This document shows positions 38,633-52,800 of a DNA stretch of 64,000 nt, piece after piece. Each line of letters starts with the position of its first letter. Within the stretch, counting starts at the first letter, position 1. The DNA comes from Stichopus chloronotus (taxonomy: Eukaryota; Echinodermata; Holothuroidea; Aspidochirotida; Stichopodidae), in NCBI GenBank assembly GCA_021234535.1, contig CM037843.1, positions 17,143,911-17,207,910 of the forward strand, in the 5' to 3' direction. The notes beneath the pieces are model-generated. The model searched no databases, was not told the DNA's origin, and saw nothing but the letters and a program-made list of their open reading frames with translations. The translations under genes were made by a program, and so were the position numbers.

Positions 38633-40071
38633 ATCATAAAACAGAAGAGGCTGTATGACAAGAACTATAAATTACGCAGTCACTTTACTTTAAGGGGTTG
38701 GGGTAACCACATTTCAACAGCTGTCCGGTCCCAACCTGCGACCATAAGAAAAGGATTGACAAGTCAATAGTGGTCTACGCAGCGCCGTTGCAGCAATACA
38801 AGATGAGAAATAATTTCAGAGGGAGTACATCTCTTCACAACTAATCTTTTAAGCATTATTGTGTCACTAATCAGTACAGAGGAAAGTTCTCCGTCAACCT
38901 AGGGCGCCAGTTATCATCGTCCTAAACTGCCTGTGATTGCTCATTACTTCAATCGACCTCACAAATGTTCATGCACACTCTCAGCAAAATAACAAAAGGA
39001 GGGTTGGGTAACTGGAAAACTATACATTTCTTGTAACTGGCTTGAAAAAATAACTTGTTTTCAGTAATGTACAATCATTTCTGAGTATTTTCTATACACT
39101 GCTGAGGGAGGAGCTGTGGTCATGTTATGAACTCGTTGGGGAGGGGGTCGTTCTTATGTTTAAGTTGACGGTGGTGAAACGTCTTTCTTTTAACATGTGT
39201 CATATGCATAGGTCAGTTTGAGTGGTTTGTATTGGCGTGCTTGCATGTAAAACATGCATGTGCAAAATATTCAAGCACATCCTACCCACCAACTTAGTTA
39301 TGAAAAACTGTCAAAATGGTTGAATTTTGGACCCTGGCTTGCGATGACTGCTTGCATGTAAATTGGTACTGATGTAAACTTGAGGTGTCTGGCCAATCTG
39401 AAAAAAAAATCAACCTGAATAATTAACAATGACTTATTTACTCATTACGTGACACACATTGGGATCCAACTAGTTTGACCATTTGAACGTGAATTAAAAT
39501 TTGACAGGTTTTGGGGGAAAAATGTCAGTGAATTTTAGAACATAACTCAAAGTGCCAATTTCAACCTTACAAGGCCCTCTCTGCGTCCAACCATTTTTAC
39601 ATTTAGTTTACATTTTCCTGATCAACTTCATACAATACAGTATATATCATATTAAAATATACATGAAGGTTAGTTCTTACACAACTCTTATTTGATGAAT
39701 GTACTTAGGGTGCAATTCGGTTTGGGATTCTGTGATAAAAACTGATAGTAATTCATCATCGTGTCTGGGTTGGTAGTACAACACTGTCGCCTTGCTTATC
39801 TTCAATTGTTAAGTGGGTCGCCGTTAGAATTGTAACTGTGATAGTAATAGCGAAAAGATTGTGAGAGCAGCAGAGTGGGTGTCCGGCGCTGCATATAAGG
39901 TTAAAAGTTGATTGTTTGCTCACAAAAAAAGCAAGGGTCAGCTTAATATTTCTTCATGATTGAGATGTCCTGGTACTCTATGACATTGCCATCGTTCAAG
40001 ATTTGGTACCGTAAGTGGAATTAAGGTAAACCTTGACACCGTTTTGCCGATTGTTGGTTGGCTGTATCAAT

Positions 40072-40847
40072 ATGGGAAGCAAGAGGAAAACGATGTATAC
40101 GACGGCTGCTATTTCAGTCACCGCGGTAGCCATTTCTTTCGTTATTGGCATTCTGATTGGACGGAGTTTTAATCGTGACTCCAAATCTGCAGTCGGTTTT
40201 GATGATGAAATTTACCAAAGATGGCGAGAAGCTGTACGAGACACCGACGACGGAACTTTGACGGACATGATAAACGAAGAGATGAACGCAGAGGAAATCA
40301 AAACACAGTTAAGGTAAGAGGAAAACTAATTCCTTGTCTCGTCAACGTTACGCTACCGCTTGTGTAGTTTGCCCTAATTAGTTAAATAAACGGTGCATTG
40401 TCTTTTCCCATTGTACTTGCAAAATAGAGGCTTTAGTTACGGAAGGGTTAGGATTATATAGTAAGAAGAACGATCATATGATCATCCTCGTCGTCCTCGT
40501 CATTCTCGTCATCAGGATCATCATCTTCGTCGTTCTCGTTTATATGTTCGCGAGTCATCGTCACCATGACCATCACCATCATTACCAGCATCATCAGTCA
40601 CCATCACTTTCATTATCACTATCATCATCTCCATCATGATCATCATCACCCTTCATCATCATCGTCATCATTATCATCATCATTATCATCATCGTCGTCA
40701 TCATCATTATCATCGTCATCATCATCATCAGTCATTATTATCATTATCATCATCATTATCATTATCACCATCATCATCATTATCATCATCATCACCTTTC
40801 ATCATCATCATCATCATTACCACCACCATCATCATCATTACCACCAC

Positions 40848-40885
<38 letters not shown>

Positions 40886-43800
40886 CAGATATGTTATCCA
40901 ATGTCCACGGTGGGCTCCTCCCCTTCATCACATATTGTTTTCTCCCTATACAGTACAAGACTTGATGCAGTTCGCAGGAACGTTTAGTACGAATTTTAAT
41001 CTATGGAAATGTGGCTATGTAGTTATGAATTGAACGGTATCACCCTGTTCAAAAGACAAGTATTTCAATTAATGTTGCATTTTTTTTGTGCTACTTTCTT
41101 ATTATTTTCTGTAAGTGGTGACTGATGCTGACTATAACTTTTCTGATTTTGTTGATAAATTTTCTCTGTTCAATTGTGTGTCATCGCATCTGTATATCAA
41201 TTTCCTTGTTTCGTTTGAGAATGACCCAAAATTCGGGATAATTAACGTAAACAAAAGGCTAAGTCTTAATAAGCACCAGGGGTGCATCATCAGGGCAGAC
41301 AGCATTGAAAGCCATTAAAACATTCGATCAACATCAGAAACAGAATTGCTGCCGAATGGTGAAGGCGCACAAGCTGGTGCCTAAGGTCTAGGGTTCGAAT
41401 CCTGCCGTCGCCTGATGAGTGCCAAAAAGGACGAAACGGGTCTTGACGTGGAAAACTATGTGTAGGCTACAACCTGTTCATATAAATTTAATACCTTATC
41501 TTGTTTGTTCCTACCGTACCTAATTGTAGAATTTAATTGAATATTCATTAAATATGGACGTGAGTATTATCATTGGCTGACCCTCATGAAAATAGATACA
41601 GTGAATGTTTGTTTGATCAGATATTTCACGTCGAAGGCTCATCTTGGAGGGACGCCAGAAGAAAATCAGAACGCTGAATACGTTAAAGCGACGTGGGATT
41701 CCCAGGGACTGGATTCTACCAGGATAGTCAAATACAAGATACTGCTATCGTACCCGAGGAAAAATCAACCTAATCATGTATGTGTACATTAAAATGGTTA
41801 ACCATAGGTTCTGTGACAATTCCCTCCCCGGACAATGTTCCTTACCCTTTCCTTATCCCTGACCCTTTCCCTGCTTCCTTTCTCCGTTGGGGAGTCATCC
41901 GTTCACGAAATCATGTACATGCTTTAAGACAATTCTTTGCCATTTTTTTTTTACGTCTTTCATTCTCTTTGAGTGAAGTTTCAAACTCAGCTTATGACTG
42001 GTTAAACACTGACAAGAAAGCCTCATTTATTACACTTCATTGTTCATTGAATTGTGTTTAATACAAACAAAGGGCAGTATTGTCAACAATTGAACAATGC
42101 TGCTATCTATGTAAGTCAAATGTCTTGATAGTGATTCATCAGTGTATGGTGACTGCCACAAATTGCAAGTATGTATACGTTTATGTCAATCACGTACACG
42201 CCGTGGTTGTATCAATAAGGTATCAATAAGCAAAGACAGTAATAACTAACATCTGCAGGTGATATTAGTCTTGAATATCAACATAAGTTCCTTTTTTTTT
42301 TTTGACAGGCTTACATATTGTCAGAGAATAATACAGAGATCTTCAGAACTGCTGTTGAGGAAACTGAACTTGTCTCTGGTGATAAACTAGAAAATGCCGT
42401 GCCACCGTTTAATGCATATGCGAAGGCCGGTGTCGTAGAGGTATGGTGCATTGAAAACGTAATTCACGATAATTGTACTCCACTTACACAAACCCACCTT
42501 CACACTCCGACCCCACTTCCAGCCCCGACCTCCCTTCCCATCTCAACCCCACCTCCCTCCCCACCCAGACTCCCTTCCCATCCCGACCCCTTTCCCATCC
42601 CAACAACCTTGAACAACAACCATGTACCTTCATCAGTTATTCAGTGTATATTAATTACTCATCCAAAGTGAGCTTACTATTCATTCAGTAAAAGTATATC
42701 AACTGTTTCAAACGACTATTATTCATTCAATGTGTTTTCAGTTTTTTATTGTAATGTATGTTGAATTTATTATTCATGATTTTATTCATTTCAATAGCTT
42801 GCATTTATTTTCTTTTTGTCCTGTAGTCAATCAGGAAAATTTTTCTTTAATTTATTTCTTTAACCATCTCTCCGACTTTTGTTGTTTTTTATCTGTGTGT
42901 ATCAATTCATTAAAATTTCCTATTTTTCTTTTTAAGGTGGCAGCGTAAATAAGTTCTCTGTGAGATTAATAAATCGTAAATGATCTCTTATGTTTTTTAT
43001 GTATATACTCTACATTATCTCTTTGAGATTGGAATAAAGTTAGGATGACCGAATGAAATCATATATCATTTATTTCTATTCAAGCATCATACGACCATTC
43101 ACTCACAATATGTTTTTTTTTCTTTCAATCGCTTTGTCGTCAGGGAGATTTAGTCTATGTTAACTACGCACGCGCGTCAGACTTTCTACAATTAGAGAAC
43201 GAGCTGAATATAACCTGTAGCGGTAAGATAGTCATCGCAAGATATGGAAAAGGATTTCGTGGAGAGAAGGTTTGTACTTCTCATTGTAGTACCTATATAG
43301 GACTATATCTGTTGATTGAATTCCATTCACGTTAAGTTTAATTCCCGACCTATGAGATACAATGTATATTTACACACATACACTCACACAATAATTATAC
43401 CAGAATAAGTGGGAGGTAGTAACAAGGACAAACTCGCCACACTTAGTGTGCACCGTAACTGCCAATTTCAAAATTATGTGTAATATGTATATTAAAAGAA
43501 AAAACCAAAGACAACATAGGAAGAGGTAGAGGTAGCAATTGTTGATAACAACTGGAACCATTGCCTATTGGATTTTATCCGCAGGCCAGACAAGCTCATC
43601 TCTTTGGTGCCATAGGGTTGATTCTATACTCAGATCCAGCCGATTACGCAATATACGGTGCCGAGGATGTATATCCTGATTCGATGTTTCTGCCGAGCAC
43701 TGGCGTACAACGGGGCAACATCATAACTGAACAGGGTGATCCGCTGACCCAGGGGTATCCCGCGAAAGGTAATGGCGTAATGATAGCAATTCTGTCTGCG

Positions 43801-46800
43801 ATAAGTAAGACAAGATACATTAGGGGGGGGGGGGGCGGGTGGTGAGTGCTCCCGAGCGGACTGATAAAGGATCTCCGAGCACTGGGAAGGATTAGTGGCA
43901 GAGTCTGGAAGTGGTGAGAGACTGAAAAGTGGTGAGAGATTGAGAGGATAGTACTAGAGAGACGGTAGAGATGAGATAGGTAATGAAGATGCAGTGGTAG
44001 CACGTTGGATAATAAGGATAATCCTGGTATAAAGGAAGTGACAGAAGCAGTTTTAAAGACAAAAACTCATCACCCCAGACAGTTTCAATTCTCCCAACCA
44101 CTTTCGTCAAGTTCCTCCCTCAGCCTGTCTTAAATTCCTCCACATGTGTAATCAAAACAATGGATCCCTGTGTACACTGTGTAATATGAGCTTCTCTGCA
44201 TCTTTCGAATTTGCTGTCAATCAAAGAGTACTGTAACTTAGAACCAGTTGAGAATTTTGCTTTCCGGAAGGTAAAAATATAGCTTAGGGTGATGAGTGAC
44301 GGCCTTTAATCTTGTAGTCTGTGACTGGTCAAAATGGCCGATAAAGGATCACCGTGTCTTTGTCATGGTGTCAATATTTTACGAAATCATGAAATCCACA
44401 ACGTGCATGCATGCAGATAGAGAATTGTGTGCATGCATCATCCCGTAAACTACCAACCTTCTGGTTTTTCGTTGTATTTCGAGAACTGATTGTCATATCG
44501 TGCTGTGGTTTTCAAATGATTGATCTTATTCAAGTATTTTTTATGAAATCTTCTGCATGTTCCTCTGTGAAATGGACCTTACTAAAGATGCTATGTTTAT
44601 GCCGCAACTTGGATTACTAAGTATGCCAATTATGCCAATAACTACCATTTCACAATTACAGAATATAATGTCATACGATATCCTAACCCGACCTAGGTAC
44701 TTCTTAATTTTAGATGACTAAACCAGTTCAGGATTGTAAATTTAAAATAAAATGAATGCATTTTTTAATAACCCACGAAATGTTCTAGACTTTGCAAAGT
44801 AGACTTATAATTGCATAACACTTTAAAATTTATTTGTATTTCAGATTACATGTTTCGCATAAAAGAAGAAGATGCTATAATGCCACAAATTCCTGTTCAG
44901 CCTATCAGTTATAAAGATGCCGAAGAATTTCTGAAGTAAGCAACTAATCATACAGAGTTTTGAATCGAATTAATGGAAAAAGAAAGCAATTGTTTCGAGA
45001 GCATTTGTGGAGCATTGTATAGACCAAGTTAGCTGAAAGCAAGAGAAGCGTACTCTTTTGCGAATTTTAGAAAGCATTATGCAGCATTGTCGAACCTTGT
45101 GCGACTCTGTAGGCATTGCGCAATGAACATTATTGTATTGAAAACTACACTACTGTAGGAAACCAGGATTCATAATGCATATAGACTATTACAGAAAAGG
45201 TTGTTTAATACGACTATTTAATTTGCTAACGTTCTTTTGATAGCTTAAATTGTGATAAAATCCCCCCTCCCCCCAAAAAAAATTCTCCCCCCAAAATAGA
45301 GATGAATATAGTTCATCTCTATTGTCCTCAGTCATGATCATGTATATGAATAAATGACTGAAAGACAAAGATTTGTGGTTTCTATTGTTTCCAACAGACA
45401 GATGACCGGAGATGAAGTTCCGGAGGACTGGAAAGGTGGGATCCCGGGAGTAACTTACAAGACTGGGCCAGGATTAACTGATAACAGGTTTGCTATGAAA
45501 CGGTATTTCGTAATCAACTGATCAAGGTTGTTATCATGCATACATCATATGCATGGGTGTAGATCCCTGGAAGGATAGGGATGCTCCCCTGATATTTAAC
45601 AAGGGGCGTAGGGGCACGGCCCATTTAATCACTCACCCCCCCCACCGCCCCACTTAATGTTACAGTTTACAGACTGTTAAAAAAGCTATAGTGGATATTT
45701 AAGAAAGTGGGTGTGGCTATTTAAGAAAGTTACAGTGGACATTTAAGGAAGTTAAAGTGGATATTCAAAGAGGTTAATAAGGATACTTAAGGACGATGAA
45801 GTGGATATTTAAGAAAAGTGAAGTAGATATTTAAAGAAGGTGAAATGGGTGTTTAAGCGTTTTCCACTAACTATCCACTTTAACTTTCATATTCACTTCA
45901 ACATCCTTAAATACTCACATTAACTGATATTTATCTAAATATTCTCTTTAAATTTTCTTAAATATCTATGTGGGCTGAAAATGCTCAAATATCCACTTTC
46001 ACTGAGTCCTTAAATATCCACTTAAACTGTCTTAAGCATACACTTCAGCTGTCTTAAATATCCACTTTGACTTAGTCCTTAAATATCCTCTTTAATTTCC
46101 TTAAATATCTAAATAACTTTCTTGAATATCCACTATAACTTCTTAAATATCCCTGTAACTTCCGTAGATGTCCACTTCCAATCTAAAAAATCTTCTAATC
46201 AAAAAATTCTAATCTAATCTAATCTAAAAAATTCCTTTAAATATCCACTTAAACTTTCTCAAATATTCCCTGTTAACTGTGGGGAAGTTAAAATAGGTAT
46301 TTAAGTAAATTGCTGTTGAAAGTGAATATTTCAGGAAGTTAAAGTGAATATTTAGTAAAATTTCTATGGATATTTAGAACAAATGATTAGTTGTCCCTTC
46401 TAGGCTTCCATTAAACAAAAGCGTAATCGACAAGTAACGCTAGACAATTCCTGTCCCCGTGGTTGCCATGACGATGGCAACTTAAAGCTTGGCGAATAAA
46501 AACATAAAAAAAAAATCATTATCTTGATTGCCAGACATTCACCAATTACACTCCATCTGGAGACCTGATTTAAAGCTATGTGGGGAGAAAACAATGAAAA
46601 TTATTCACAATCTTTAATCCCAATTTCTTTTATTTGTCTCTTAAAATTGTCTGTCAAGAATTGCCCAACTTACTTGAATAGACGATTTGAGGTAGATACA
46701 GTGTAGAGATGAACGATGTTCCTAGTCACTTTCATTATTTTATATGTAATGAATAGGCCTACTAGCTCGGTAACTGTTAGTACTAGCAGTATGATTTCTC

Positions 46801-49800
46801 GTCTGCTGCCGTGTCTAACTATAAATTGCTTACTATATCAGTCTTTAGGGTCTATGGCAGTTAATTGCTATCTACATGCTTCATTTTTGTTTGTTTGTTT
46901 GTTTTCTGAAAAACAAGGTCATAGCGCATATTGTTAGCACGAAGACGTTGACACTGAACACAGTTATGTAATTTCCAAGGATAAGATATTTTTATTCCCT
47001 TTTTTAAAATCTGAAATAGCATATTTTTCTTTGGCGAGTAACTCGGCATTTTTGGTCACCTAATGGATAGGACTGAAAATGGTCCCCGAGGATAATTGGG
47101 GCTGACGACCAAAAGCTTAAGTAATTGCCGGACGTTGTCGGCAAGTTTATTTTCGATGCAACATTCCAAAAGTTGTTTTCATTTCTACCTAGAAAAGTCA
47201 AACTGGAGGTTAATAACTACAACGAAATACGGACGGTATGCAATGTGGTAGGAATCATAAAGGGAAGTCTGGAACCAGGTAATGTAAACAAGCGCATTAC
47301 ATCTCCATTGCCATGGCAACGAAATCACAAAAACTTGATTACTGAATGTCCACATCACATGACATTGGTTTTATTTTTCTTCGGTGTATATTTCTTTTGT
47401 GGGATTAGCCCTTCAGGCACACAGTATCACATATACTTTTAGACATCACACGCTGGCAAGAAGTGAATGGCTGAAATAAGTCCCTAAACAGACGAGAAAA
47501 TGTGCTTGAACTTTGTAAACCATTCAATTCTTGTAATATGATCTAAGTGGACCATGCTGTTCAACTATGCGTCCAGCAGGAAAGATAACAAAATATGAAA
47601 ATACGGAGAGAAAAAAAAAAGGTGGATACCAAAACCAACGTTCCTCGCAAACTTAGCAAGGTTTGGAACATTAAACATGAATTGTAGCAAAATACCACTA
47701 ACAGTGTCCTTGACAAGCAAAGGCAATCGTAATATAGGATAGTTTTAAGCTTGAGTTTCACTTTATTTTCACTTTGTATTTATCGAGTTGTTGGAACCTG
47801 CAATAATAATACTGTCTGTGCAGGCATATCCCGCTAGTATTTTCAGTTATAAAATTACAGTTTTATGCAAAACTTATTAGCGGTTGCTCTGGTTGCAGTC
47901 TGGATGTAACCCCTCCATCAGCCCCTTTTGCCCGATTTTAATCACATCACCGACAAAACGCACTGTTAATGATGGTCATATCTTTATCATATACACATAC
48001 ACGCACGCACTCATTGAAACAGATCGCTACGTCATCATCGGTAACCATAGAGATGCGTGGAATTATGGGGCACTGGATCCTTCGAGTGGAACCGCTGCTA
48101 TGCTCGAGATAAGCAGAACATTTGGAAAGATAGTTAAGAACGGTAGGTGACTTATATAAAACTGAAAAACGACCTTTGGTAGATTTTCAATCTAACAGTC
48201 ATTATTTGATAATCTATTGTTTGATATTGATCAATAAAGTTTTAGTTTTTTATAACAGTGAGTATTAAAGATGTTAAGTGGCATAGAGTGGACATGTTTG
48301 TATGTCCCATAACCTTTAAACGTTCACTGATTCATACATATTCATGACAGAGAAGTGTTTTGAGTAGATTTTGGCAAACGTGATATTCTCCTTGAATTTC
48401 TTAAGTCGTTTCGAGAGTCACTGTGGTGTACCTGTGATCTATATCTCGTATCAGATATATTTAGGCCTATGATAGTGATTCCATATCAGTTGACGGATAC
48501 TATTATCTCTTACAAATTTCGTGGTCCTTTTCGGGTCGCAGGAAAATGGCGCCCTCGTCGGTCGATTCTCTTCATAAGTTGGGGAGCGGAAGAATACGGA
48601 ATAATGGGAGCGTATGAATGGGTAGAAGTAAGTTTAAGCTCTAATCTTGAGGGCGTGGAAACGGAGTTTCTATCATGATTTGATCATTGAACTGCATGCC
48701 TGTGGATGTATCTTTCTGCACATCACACCCATGAAAGTTAAATACACTGTAAGCTGTACAAGAAACTCATACGCAAGATTACCGTCGAAAATATACTACA
48801 TCTGCATGTAGTTTTCACTCCCGATGAACACAAAGTTAAAAATATCCATGCCTCACTTCCATTAAAACAACACAAAATTTTACAAGACAAGACAATTGCA
48901 CGAAGCCTAACATTAGAAGTGCAGTAACATTTGTTTGCCCATTTGGTTAATAGGCTAATATATGGCATACCTATGATAGTCTTTATGGTTGAAAATCATT
49001 ATTAAATGCCCGCCATATTATTATCTAAAAGGAATTTGCCAAGACCATTTCACCAAGGACAGTCGCGTATCTGAATGTCGACATTGCCGTATCAGGAAAC
49101 CACGCCTTTAGAGCTCGAGCCAGTCCTAGTCTCTTTGATATGATTTACGAAGCTACCAGAAAGGTAAAATTAGATGAGCATACTCATAAAGTTCTAAACA
49201 TAACTTTTGAATCTAAAAAATATAGGATATATGAAGATATACAGAACTACGAACATGACTGCAATGTATCAAAGTTATTACGTATCTCATGTATACCGAC
49301 GACGGTACTGTTTCAGGTCCCTGACACACGTGACCATGGGGGTACCTTGTTTGACACGTGGCTGGCCAGAAACCCAAGAGAAGATGCAGATCTTCCGGTG
49401 TAAGTATGTTATTAGACTGTTTCCGCAAGACGCGGACATAGAAACCAGTGTGCAGTGTGCAAAATCGGACAGTCACCATAGTGACCACGCAAATATCCAG
49501 TTCGTCCTGGCGAAATCTACAACCGTTCTCAGGCAAATTAACGTTCGTTCTAGACTGGTGAGCGCGGCCAGTAACCACATGCTATTAGGTATGTTTCATC
49601 CATGAGAGCTCCGTTCATAAAAAGCGAAAGCGTGCAAATGAACAGCGCGTGTCCGAGTACGCCTACCGTCACGACTGTTCTTCGGCCCTTTCGTCGTGTT
49701 TGCGAAAACAGCCTAATGGCCATGGTATCTATACAACGTAATTTATTAACGGACGGAGTTAAGACTCTTTTTTTGTATCGTCCATAACATCTTCTAGACC

Positions 49801-52800
49801 ATCAACAATGTTTGAAGGCGGTTCAGAGTGATAATAGCGATGATATGTAAAAATATACTATACGGACACACATAACTGGTGAGACTAATGAAGCCGCCAA
49901 TCTCAGTGGTTTAGCCGTCACCTATCTGCATGTATAAAGTTAAATGTAGGCCCAGCAACGTCATATATAAACAAAGTTGATCAATCACATGGTGTAAACT
50001 TATTTCAATTGTTTACTTTTTAAAAGTTGAACTGCATCGGTACAAGACGCGAGAAACGACGATTTTACATTTCGGTGTGTCATACAACATGTGATTGAGC
50101 CATGTTACGTTTATCGTCGTTCAAGTTAAACTTCTAATCAACTGCATAGAGGACACAATTCTATAGTGGAGAGAGGTTTGATGTTCAAGCAAAAATGAAG
50201 CAGTTGTGACTAAATTTTAGACTGTGGGCAATTTAGGATCGAGGTTTATCAATTACGTTATTACAGAAAACATCCGGTGTTTAGCTCATTAAACCTCACT
50301 TAAGGGTAATACTGCAGATCCCGAAGCAATTACTGGGGAAAATCAGATAAAAAATTTAATGATAATCACTTGTCCTCCTATTTTCTCCAGGGTAGCTACA
50401 ATTCGGACCGGAAGCGATTTTCGACCTTTCGTCATGGTAACAGGCATACCTTCCATTGACATCAGATATGAAAGAAATATGGTAAACAAAAAAAAAAAAA
50501 GTCTCCTATAGTTGCTGTTTGTGTATCCCATTGTCTTGGTTTATTCTAACTATAAATTACTTATCTTTAACACCTGCTAGTGATTCAGTCTGACTCATTG
50601 TTTATTACTTGAAACCAAACTTAACGCATATTATCTACTTGCTTTACAGAGCCTTGGAACGCCAAGTTACCCGCTGTACCACACCATGTACGAGACGTTT
50701 TACTTTGTCTCCGAGGTATTAGATCCCACGTTTGAGTATCATCTTGCCATAGCCAGAGTCTGGGCGGAACTTGCCCGGTCGTTGTCCGATGCACATATCT
50801 TGCCAATAAACTGCTCGGCCTACGCAGAGAGAATTAAATCAGGGGTAGACCACCTGAAGGAACTTTACGAAGACGACATGAAGGCTCGCCCAGAACCAAT
50901 TACGTTTGGTGAGTAACATAATGGACACCCCTCAATGAATGAGTTACCTGATTAGTTAACCATACTTGACATCGGGTAATGTGGTCCCCCTGAGGGAAAT
51001 CTAAAGGAAAGGCCATGGTCTATGCAACAAAGAAAGAGACGGGAGTGAAAACAAGGGTCAAGTCCCTCGAAAGTGGGCTAGATCCTCTGCAAGTCCAAGC
51101 GACTCGATGGACGTAGACTCACCGCATAGGCCCGCGCAACCGAAGAAATAAACCGTTTTCTGTTCTTTTTTTTACATATTCTTTTTTGCTTTCTTTGGGT
51201 AAAGTTTCTCAGTCAAGGGCAACTTAAAGGAGATGTTCATTAACCTCACCCCTCCCCGTGGACCCAGCAGGGCAATGGTCCGATTGGCCGATGAACTTGG
51301 TTTTTTCGACCGATAAGCTTGGTTTTTTCGAATTATCGAACATTTCGCTTGCCATAGACGTCACGTGGAAAATCTCACGATTGCATGGCAGTCAGTGACA
51401 CTGCTAATAACTCACAAGTCTGTGAGCTGCACCTTTCATTATGCACATATATATGTACATTGCCTTAGAGCTGGAATATGAGTTGTACTGGCAATAGCCT
51501 GGTCATCTACCTTTGCTCTTCTTCAGTTTTCAGGAAACAGAAAGTAAGGGCAAAGATCACCTGTCACGAAGTCTGAAAGAGAACTATGCAATCATTCTCA
51601 AGATATTTGAATATGAAAACTGTCTCGACATTTTTGTTGGCCCAACGAAATTCAGACTCTGCAAGAAAGCGTAGCAGCCAATAGCCGTTACTTTAAATCA
51701 AACAGACCAATGGGAATGAATATGAATATCCATGAATGCAAAGATAGAGCTTAAACCATGCTTTCTGTAGTGGTTATGACACATTAAGCAGAATTTGACT
51801 GTCAGTGACAAAGTTTAAACTCATATTCCACATTTAACTATTCGTGACAATTGTTGAAGTGTAACTGTAATCGTTAACATTCTGTTCTTTTTCAGCTGCA
51901 ATAGATACACAACTCAAAAAGTTTACCAACGCAGCAGCTAACCTGACCGAAAGGATTGATAAAATGAACAAAAATGAGTGAGTCCGTATGTTAACACCAT
52001 TGATGAACAGAGCATTTCAAGCAGGAAAGAACTGCCCTTCGCTTATTTATATTAATAAGGAAACGTAAGTTTCCAGGTTTCAGTTTCACGGTCGGGGAAG
52101 GAGGGCGTATGGCAGCATAATGGCATGCTGTTCGTGTCCAATCCTTTCCTTCAAGTGCGTGCCACCCTGTTAGAACTATTTGTTTTTATTCCTTACTCCA
52201 ATAAATTCAAGTAGAAAAGTAGTGTCTTTCGTACCTTACTTTTCTACACAGCCCGTTTGCTGTTCGTGCTGTCAACGACCAGTTGATGTTGCTCGAGAGA
52301 GCTTTTATTGAACCTCAAGGAATGCCGGGAAAACCATATCACAGGTAAGGGGGGAAAAACGTGACGTCACTGAATATCTACATCATTATTAGGAATGGAG
52401 GGGGCGAAGGGAAAGAAATAAATTTGGTATTCAATATCACTATCGATCAGTTGATATCAATAAATTTTAAGCAACTGAGAAGATTATTTTGGTCTAGGGT
52501 CTACCATAATGGTAGCATTGTTAACAGTTCACGCCGTACTGATCCGCATCGAGTTAGCGGCGACGCCTGTATGAAAAGGTTCTCAAAAATAGACACTGTA
52601 CCAGGTATGGGTTTAGCTTGATTTTTGCAAATACCAGTAGCTCTAAAGACAGTTTTCGTATGGTCATATTTTTTTTTTTTGCTCGTTTTCAGACACATGG
52701 TCTTTTCGCCTGCAAACCTAAATAAAGGATATTCAGACGCATTCGCTGTGATTGCGGATAAAATGTACGAAGTGGAGATGAGTGATGAACCCGAAACCGC

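Larger units (their letters stand above)
34914..40071. other. Intergenic spacer between gene A and gene B
   Basis: About 5.2 kb without a supportable gene. It should contain the 3' end of gene A and the promoter of gene B. Visible contents are ATTAAA motifs after the gene A stop (35208, 35247), a short TA tract (36109-36130), a poly-A tract (36393-36409), poly-G near 37721, and an inverted copy of the 257-bp MITE (38375-38632). ORFs here are short and unlike known proteins. Confidence 0.6.

Noticed and set aside
40566..41033. His/Ser/Ile-rich 155-residue ORF
   Set aside because: Read-through of an ATC/CAT trinucleotide repeat in gene B intron 1.
41349..41411. Functional tRNA gene
   Set aside because: The B box is good, but the 5' and 3' acceptor strands do not pair and the anticodon arm is not readable. 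It is tRNA-derived, not a tRNA.
49207..49605. 132-residue ORF overlapping gene B exon 12
   Set aside because: Out-of-frame shadow of exon 12 extended into the intron.
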